NCBI GenBank assembly: GCA_030849805.1
Contig: JASANZ010002178.1
Coordinates: 1-64,000 of the forward strand
Length of the DNA: 64,000 bases
Source of the DNA: Sergeia podlipaevii
Lineage: Eukaryota; Euglenozoa; Kinetoplastea; Trypanosomatida; Trypanosomatidae
Direction of reading: 5' to 3'
Shown: piece after piece, positions 58,816 to 64,000 of the stretch
Layout: each line of letters starts with the position of its first letter
Numbering within the stretch: position 1 is the stretch's first letter
The notes under the pieces: model-generated
What the model saw: only the letters and a program-made list of their open reading frames with translations
What the model was told of the DNA's origin: nothing
Database searches by the model: none
Translations under genes and position numbers: made by a program

Positions 58816-60159
58816 TCAGCTATTCAAACTTGTAATCCACCGCACGCTGCCGACGATCAAGCACATCTTCTCAGAGGGAAATGTGTAGTGCGTCGTCGTG
58901 ATAAAAAATACGCCAGATGCTTCAATGGATTGCACTCGCACATAGGCAAGCGGAGTCTGAAGAAGCGCACTTCCTGTCTTGCTCACGGGGAACAGTGCTC
59001 CAACGCAGCCCACAATTCCTTTTAGTTCTTCGCCCTTCACTCCGCTGAGTACAACTTGATCATTTTCGTCCTTTAACTGATATATATCTAGGTTTTCAAG
59101 TGTCTTGGACCATCGTGCTTGATACAAGTTAATAGCACCGGAGCCGCCAAAATATTCCTCAAATTTGTACGGCAGCATCGCCTCCGAAGGATACGCAGGC
59201 AGAGTGCAGTACATTTGAGAAATTCGGTCAATTCGTGTTTTAGACGCCGACTCGTCCTGCTGGGCCATGCTAAATTTCTGATAAAGTTTGTGAAACATGT
59301 AGTCATCTCCAGTGCAAAGAACATTGGAGACATCGTAACGATTAATGATGTCTGCGACAAAATTAACACCAGCATTTCCTCGAAGTTCCGGAAGAACAAC
59401 AATTGCTCCACTTGCGCCATACAGGTTTCCGACATGTCTAGCAAGTCTTCCCTGAACGCAGCTTAGCAATAAGTGGGTATAGTGCGAATACGATGCAAGC
59501 ATGCTCCCCTCGCCGTCAGGGCCAACTTTTTGCGGATCTGTTGCACCAACGAAGTACGTGGTGGAAACATGGCTAAGTGATATGACTTCATCCACGCAAA
59601 TAGGATACTCTACAATAGCAGCACCTATAGAGCCCGGGATGCCGATGGATTGAGTAGCTCCGCAATCCAGATCCACAAATGTAGGCTTCCACCCTGAGCG
59701 GGCAGCATAACTGCACAAAGACCGTCCTATGACGCTGCATCCGCTAGATGCACCACCACACACAATAATAATGGGACCAGCTGTATGCGAAGTCTCAGCC
59801 TTCGCTCTGAGTGGATGCATAAGGCAATGATATTCAACAAGTGGTCGAGTGAGCGAGCGCGTCGACGATTTGAAAACATTCTTTAATAGCTGCTTGGAAC
59901 CTTCAATCCAAATAGTCGCAGTGGACCATGCAAAAACATGAACAGTGCTTCCTGGAAGCAATTTGTACGATACATCCACTGTTAATGGTGTTCCGAGCAC
60001 ATCAACACGAGGTTCGGCATTCCCTCCAGCAGCCTGAAGTTTAATTGATGCAGAGCATCGTGGCTCATGAATTGGCACAACGATTGTCAGCTCACCGTCT
60101 GCGACGAGCGATGCGAGAAGATGTCCCCCTTCAGTCTCTACGAACGGCCGAATGTTCAT
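58816..60159 (-). CDS. CLP1: CLP1-like RNA 3'-end processing protein with altered P-loop
   Basis: A 447-residue protein matching the CLP1 layout: an N-terminal strand domain (about 1-100), a central P-loop domain and a C-terminal strand domain (about 335-447; GIVGCVGALFPVSK). In the P-loop, GxxxxGK[ST] reads GGASSGCS (135-142), so the invariant lysine is Cys141. The nucleotide reading confirms TGC. The acidic motif DLDCGATQS at about 163-171 remains. CLP1 belongs to the cleavage/polyadenylation factor; in trypanosomatids 3'-end formation is coupled to trans-splicing. Loss of the lysine suggests ATP is not hydrolysed, as in yeast Clp1, or not bound at all. The frame upstream starts with TTG at 60198; ATG at 60159. 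Confidence 0.8.
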   Translation of the reverse strand: MNIRPFVETEGGHLLASLVADGELTIVVPIHEPRCSASIKLQAAGGNAEPRVDVLGTPLTVDVSYKLLPGSTVHVFAWSTATIWIEGSKQLLKNVFKSSTRSLTRPLVEYHCLMHPLRAKAETSHTAGPIIIVCGGASSGCSVIGRSLCSYAARSGWKPTFVDLDCGATQSIGIPGSIGAAIVEYPICVDEVISLSHVSTTYFVGATDPQKVGPDGEGSMLASYSHYTHLLLSCVQGRLARHVGNLYGASGAIVVLPELRGNAGVNFVADIINRYDVSNVLCTGDDYMFHKLYQKFSMAQQDESASKTRIDRISQMYCTLPAYPSEAMLPYKFEEYFGGSGAINLYQARWSKTLENLDIYQLKDENDQVVLSGVKGEELKGIVGCVGALFPVSKTGSALLQTPLAYVRVQSIEASGVFFITTTHYTFPSEKMCLIVGSVRWITSLNS

Positions 60160-60742
60160 ATGGCTTCTAGAAATATGGTGCGTAGAACTCCTTGGCAAGA
60201 AAAAGGAAAAAAATATTTATTGGATAGCAAAGCAGACAAATATGTATAAATAAATCAAAGAGTTGATATGGCCCTTCAGAATAATATGAAACAATAATCC
60301 CTAATGGTGACAAACTTCTTTTCTGAATCGCAGCTCCCATCATTTACAACGTCCCCCCCCCCCCACACACACACACCAAAGCAACTTTAGCAATCAGCCC
60401 CATTTTCAACCCCATGTCCAGCTATGATGCGAAAAAGGACACTGCGGCGGGGGAAGTGCCACCTTTCCGTTTTTAAATGTGCCCATATAAAAAAAGCGAA
60501 ACATGGAGGCAAACAACAAATGATTTTAGAAAACTGTGTAGCACGCCTGATTGCTCTAGCTTTCTTCATTGTTTATATATAGTGTTGTGATATGTTGCTT
60601 TTTATCATTGTCTTCGACTCCTAAGTATAATCGCTTTTTTCTCTCTCATCTTCTTCTTTTTCCGTCGTTTCAGTTTTTTTTCCTTTGAGAGCGATAGATA
60701 GTTTTATTTTTCTTTGTTATCGTCTTCTAGAAAATTGGCAGC
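60160..60742. promoter_or_regulatory. Divergent strand-switch region (probable transcription start region)
   Basis: The gene on the left runs leftward and the gene on the right runs rightward, so this 583-bp gap is a divergent switch, where trypanosomatid RNA polymerase II initiates in both directions. It contains a C12 run followed by an AC repeat (60353-60376), G-rich on the minus strand. For the leftward side, a purine run at 60198-60213 is a pyrimidine tract on the coding strand. For the rightward side, a strong T/C-rich tract spans 60630-60690, with a candidate CAG acceptor at 60671-60673. No tRNA gene is visible. Confidence 0.8.
60353..60376. repeat. C12 run plus AC repeat in the strand-switch region
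   Basis: Twelve C in a row followed by about six AC units; on the minus strand this is a G tract, a feature often found at kinetoplastid divergent switch regions. Confidence 0.85.
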
Positions 60743-61453
60743 ATGAAGTGTTGCAGAAGGCTGTTACTCTCAGCGACTGCAATTGTGCGTCTTGCGCCGG
60801 GAATGCTCTCCCGTTACGAACAAGAAGCTTTTGAGTCTCAGAGGCGGTTTGTTGAGTCGACAACGTACCCTGGTCCAATTAGAACGGCCACGCCAGGAGA
60901 CACTCGCTTTTATGCCGGCAGCATTGAAACAATTTTGCAAGACAACGATCGACATTACTGGCGAGCGGTCACTGATGATCCCCAAGTGCAGCTGCTTATG
61001 CCACTGCGTATTCGGTTCAAGACGAAGGTATGGGTGACATCGAAGTGGGAGCAAAGATTGCAAGTTGTTCAGGTGATGGTGGCACGCGATGCAACCGTGC
61101 AGGATCTTATCGATCAGGTGAAGATTGAAAATCAATCCCCGTATCTTTGTACATCTGAGGTTTCGCTTTCCATTGAAGGTAAAGAATTGGATACAACCAA
61201 GCCAATTTCTTCTTACAATATTAGCGAACATAGCCGCATTGACGCCATCGAGGCCGACGATCATCTTGTTCATACCGAGGCCCACAGACCCAAAGATTGG
61301 AATGTCGATGAAATTACGGTGGACGATGCAACAAAGAGCCCATTTAAGGAAATGGGTATGCAGCCAGCCTCGAATCTTGCGCCTAGGTATGAAGGTAAAC
61401 CAGCCGGTTTTTATGGGAAAAGTGACTATAGTGGTATGAAGCAGCGATCTTAG
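60743..61453 (+). CDS. Ubiquitin-fold protein, probably mitochondrial
   Basis: A 236-residue protein. The first 20 residues (MKCCRRLLLSATAIVRLAPG) are basic and without acidic residues, like a kinetoplastid mitochondrial targeting sequence. Residues about 85-170 fit a ubiquitin-like beta-grasp: strands around LRIRFKTKVWVTSK and LQVVQVMVARDATVQDLIDQ, a helix, then EVSLSIEGKELDTTKPISSY. The last 60 residues are polar with no known motif. There is no C-terminal diglycine, so conjugation to other proteins is unlikely. It is the first gene of the rightward cluster. The ATG at 60743 follows the pyrimidine tract at 60630-60690. Function unknown. Confidence 0.8.
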   Translation: MKCCRRLLLSATAIVRLAPGMLSRYEQEAFESQRRFVESTTYPGPIRTATPGDTRFYAGSIETILQDNDRHYWRAVTDDPQVQLLMPLRIRFKTKVWVTSKWEQRLQVVQVMVARDATVQDLIDQVKIENQSPYLCTSEVSLSIEGKELDTTKPISSYNISEHSRIDAIEADDHLVHTEAHRPKDWNVDEITVDDATKSPFKEMGMQPASNLAPRYEGKPAGFYGKSDYSGMKQRS

Positions 61454-61758
61454 TTGAAAAGGTAGTATTTAATGCGTACCCTCACATCTACGAACAATTA
61501 ACAATGTTTATCTTTTTCTTTTTTTTTGTAAAGTGGTGAGGGAGTGGCATTCCGCTTTGAAAACTTTCGTCTTCCACTTTTTACAGTCCATAGCAAACTG
61601 TTACTTACGCAGTGGCAGAATATTCTTTAAAAAAAAATAGTGCGTTTTTTGCTTCCTATACATTTCCATCTTTATCATAAGCTTTTTTTATGTATGAAGA
61701 CTCAAAACAATTCATTTTAGATCCTATCGGTGTTCATTAATACATTTTGCCCCATTAA
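61454..61758. other. Spacer
   Basis: AT-rich with T-rich tracts at 61507-61528 on the plus strand (acceptor region for the next gene). No coding signal. Confidence 0.55.
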
Positions 61759-62556
61759 ATGGACATTGATAACGATGCAGCTTCTACAATAGGAATTTTA
61801 GACGACTTGCTATTGAAGTATGGGCGGCAGCCACAGTCGTCTTTGTTAGACCCTGTTCATAAAGCAAGCGCATATAAACTGCCAGCCGATTTTCAGAAGC
61901 CGCTTCAATGCTCTATGTCAACACAAACTGAAGACACAAGAAAAATCAACAAAGCTATACAGGTGGAGGCGGCATCAAAATCATCATTTTGCCAACACAA
62001 CCTAGAACGTTTTCACAAAGGGACGCAAGTGGAAGAGTTGGACGATCGAGATCGTGATATGCCCACTGACAGAAATCAAGCATTTACGCACCTTGCTTCA
62101 CAAATCAAGATGTTTGGTCACCTAGGGTTCCTAAATAAAGATACGATGGGGTTGACGCTACAGGAGTTTGTCAACGCACTATCGCAAGACGACTGGGCAG
62201 CCTGTTTAACTAGATCTGAGAAACAGAGATATCTGTTTCTGTTAGTGGATTTGCTTGTAAATAAGGAACAGTCTGATAGATCTGCCATAGTAATGGATGA
62301 GGTTAATGATCGACTAGATCTTTACTTAGGGCGCGCTGCGACGGCTGAACACCACAATAAATTGTTGGCTGTCAATTGCACCGTGTCTGAAGAGCTATTG
62401 CGGCGGCTGGATGATGTTTATGCGATGCTAAAGGATTCTTCAAAAGACTCACAAAATATAGATGCTAAGCACTTAAGTATTGTTGGTAGTTCCACAGATG
62501 AAGACTTTGATGATCTTCAAACATTACTACACGAATGTCGGGATGTGCTTAAATGA
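61759..62556 (+). CDS. Hypothetical protein with three LC8-binding-like motifs
   Basis: A 265-residue protein I do not recognise. Residues 50-95 carry three short motifs of the TQT/IQV kind: STQTE at 54-58, AIQVE at 66-70 and GTQVE at 88-92. Such motifs bind dynein light chain LC8, often in multivalent arrays. Residues about 105-265 are helical (MGLTLQEFVNALSQDDWAA, KQRYLFLLVDLLV, SEELLRRLDDVYAML) and end in a short acidic tail and LLHECRDVLK. No membrane segment or signal peptide. The ATG at 61759 is the first in frame. A role as an adaptor on the flagellar or dynein machinery is inference. Confidence 0.75.
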   Translation: MDIDNDAASTIGILDDLLLKYGRQPQSSLLDPVHKASAYKLPADFQKPLQCSMSTQTEDTRKINKAIQVEAASKSSFCQHNLERFHKGTQVEELDDRDRDMPTDRNQAFTHLASQIKMFGHLGFLNKDTMGLTLQEFVNALSQDDWAACLTRSEKQRYLFLLVDLLVNKEQSDRSAIVMDEVNDRLDLYLGRAATAEHHNKLLAVNCTVSEELLRRLDDVYAMLKDSSKDSQNIDAKHLSIVGSSTDEDFDDLQTLLHECRDVLK

Positions 62557-62912
62557 CTCATAGAAAGCTGTATTCGTATGGATATATATATTTACGTTTT
62601 TAAAAGAAGGAAAGGGGGAAGAAACTGATAAAATGACAGATCGTTTTTTATCGTCTCATAATTTTAACTGACTCATCCATTGCCACAGATTCTTTTTTCC
62701 TGGTCAGTCACTGCCAAACTGTATTTGCTTCCACTTTGAAGATGTTCATTTGTCTCTTTTCAATAAAACTGTACGCTTTTTTTTTTTCTTTGATGACAAT
62801 TACAACGAGGCTGCAGAAAGATACTTGATTGCTTTGTAAAAGCACTTTTGCTTTTTTTTAAAAAAAAAACGTATAGCAATTTTTAATAGAATCAGAAGCA
62901 ACGAAAAGGAAA
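62557..62912. other. Spacer
   Basis: AT-rich with strong T runs (62779-62790, 62851-62860) upstream of the BRO1 gene, the probable pyrimidine tracts for its splice site. No coding signal. Confidence 0.55.
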
Positions 62913-64000
62913 ATGTTACCGTATGTTTTTGTTACGATTCCTATTGAAAAGACAGAGAAGCCTGGGGCAAATGCGCACGAAGAGACAAATGTGTCACCCG
63001 CTGCCATCTCAGAACTCAAGAAATTGCGTGAAGCGTTCATTTCCAAGTCTGAAGCACTTCGCTCGTCCTTTAGCAGAAGTGGAAAATCTATTGACGCTCT
63101 TTTAGCTACAGATGAGCTGCGAACCAAATGTGTTGCCGAACTCTCAAATCCGGCGGACGACTACGCAAGCAAGCTAATTAGCATTGTGAAGGAAACCCCG
63201 TCATTTGGAAATTTGAATTACTATCGCTGGACCTCTACATTTATTGACTCACCAGACGTAAGTTATGATGACTATCGTTATGAATTGTACAACGTGTACT
63301 ATAATGTGGGAGCCGCCCTCTTAAATATATGCCATTACATTATGTGCGTGCGTGCAACTGTTGGATCAGCTGCGGCCCTTGAAAGGGAAACATACCGGCT
63401 ACTTTTGTGCACTGCTGGGTATTTTCACCTTGCCTCCACACTTAGTGATGCCATAAAGGCCAATCCGATAAGTGTCGCTTTGGTTTCACTTCCTTTCGAC
63501 AACATGACTTTATCTTGCTCGCTTTTTGAGGCCATTGCGTTGGCACAGGCACAGGAAATTGGCGCCAAGAGGGCCATTAGCGCAGACGAAAAAAGCACCT
63601 CTGATGTTGGCGCGCGGCTTTTCCATCAGACTTCTTTATTATACCAAAATGCAAGAATGCTATCCCAAAAGTTTATTTCACGAATGGAAACATACAACGA
63701 GTTATCAAAGGTGGTCATGATCAAAAATGATGTGTTCAGGGTTCTCTCCTACAGCTATGCTGCGTCATGGATGCTGCAGAAGGACGCCTCAAAGGGTCTC
63801 TGGCTTCTAGAAAAGGCAAAGGAGCAGGGTACTGTTATCCAAGAGTATTTGACTATGCTGGAAAAGCATAAAATAAAAACAAAGACCAACTTGACCCCTT
63901 TTGTGCAAAGCGCAAATGATATTTTAAGGCGTAACTGTGATCGCATCCTGCGCATCAATTCCCTTGTGCATCGAAGTAAGTGCGCGACAGAACCCGTTCC
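62913..64000 (+). CDS. BRO1-domain protein (ALIX/Bro1/Rim20-like), 3' end beyond the window
   Basis: The first 362 codons of an open frame that runs off the end. It begins MLPYVFVTIPIEKTEK. BRO1 features include NYYRWTSTFIDSPDVSYDDY and the typical YELYNVYYNVGAALLNICHY (about 125-145). Further on are YRLLLCTAGYFHLASTL and YSYAASWMLQKDASKGLWLL near 280. BRO1 domains bind ESCRT-III proteins at endosomes and in membrane scission. In trypanosomatids such a protein would act in multivesicular-body sorting. Whether a V domain or proline-rich tail follows cannot be seen. The ATG at 62913 follows T-rich tracts. The initial ATG was chosen because the reading frame before it is spacer. Confidence 0.85.
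   Translation, partial: MLPYVFVTIPIEKTEKPGANAHEETNVSPAAISELKKLREAFISKSEALRSSFSRSGKSIDALLATDELRTKCVAELSNPADDYASKLISIVKETPSFGNLNYYRWTSTFIDSPDVSYDDYRYELYNVYYNVGAALLNICHYIMCVRATVGSAAALERETYRLLLCTAGYFHLASTLSDAIKANPISVALVSLPFDNMTLSCSLFEAIALAQAQEIGAKRAISADEKSTSDVGARLFHQTSLLYQNARMLSQKFISRMETYNELSKVVMIKNDVFRVLSYSYAASWMLQKDASKGLWLLEKAKEQGTVIQEYLTMLEKHKIKTKTNLTPFVQSANDILRRNCDRILRINSLVHRSKCATEPV

Overview
The window looks like nuclear DNA from a trypanosomatid (Kinetoplastea). The evidence is intronless genes packed head to tail on one strand, one divergent strand switch, and long AT-rich spacers with a polypyrimidine tract just upstream of most start codons, as expected for polycistronic transcription with trans-splicing. 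Lineage-typical genes support this: an amastin-like protein, glutathionylspermidine synthetase (trypanothione pathway), a kinetoplastid-type Delta-12 desaturase, glycosomal peroxins PEX10 and PEX2, and PACRG. A glutathionylspermidine synthetase argues against T. brucei. The moderate base composition argues against the GC-rich Leishmania/Crithidia genomes. I cannot name the genus.

Layout. Positions 1-60159 form one minus-strand gene cluster, transcribed right to left. It divides roughly as follows. 0-4.5 kb: an intact leucine-rich-repeat gene, two decayed LRR copies and a decayed zinc-finger gene. 5.5-17 kb: amastin, desaturase, a kinesin-like protein with a dead motor, ARV1 and glutathionylspermidine synthetase. 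17.8-24.2 kb: two paralogous tail-anchored proteins, adenylate kinase, a nucleolar PUF protein and an unknown. 25-39 kb: an AGC kinase, an ALS2-like MORN/VPS9 protein, a small membrane protein, an ASH/RhoGAP protein, an LRR/EF-hand-like protein, PEX10 and a DHHC acyltransferase. 40-51 kb: a TraB-like protein, three membrane proteins of unknown role, a PHD finger protein, PEX2 and a candidate SYCP2/KKT17-18-like chromosome-axis or kinetochore protein. 51.7-60.2 kb: CSN2, PACRG, JJJ1, VPS33 and a CLP1-like protein with an altered P-loop.

Positions 60160-60742 are a divergent strand-switch region with a 12-base C run (G run on the other strand) followed by an AC repeat, the probable start region for both clusters. 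On the plus strand follow a mitochondrial-looking ubiquitin-fold protein, a protein with three LC8-binding-like motifs, and the first 362 codons of a BRO1-domain protein cut by the window end.

Functional themes: glycosome import (PEX10, PEX2), endosomal traffic (ALS2-like RabGEF, VPS33, BRO1, RhoGAP), flagellum and cytoskeleton (PACRG, kinesin-like, LRR/EF-hand-like) and lipid or membrane biology (desaturase, ARV1, DHHC). Neighbouring genes in such clusters need not share a function. Start codons were chosen as the first ATG after the polypyrimidine tract; several open frames continue upstream into spacer sequence that is probably not translated. I saw no rRNA, tRNA, CRISPR or transposon-coding sequence.
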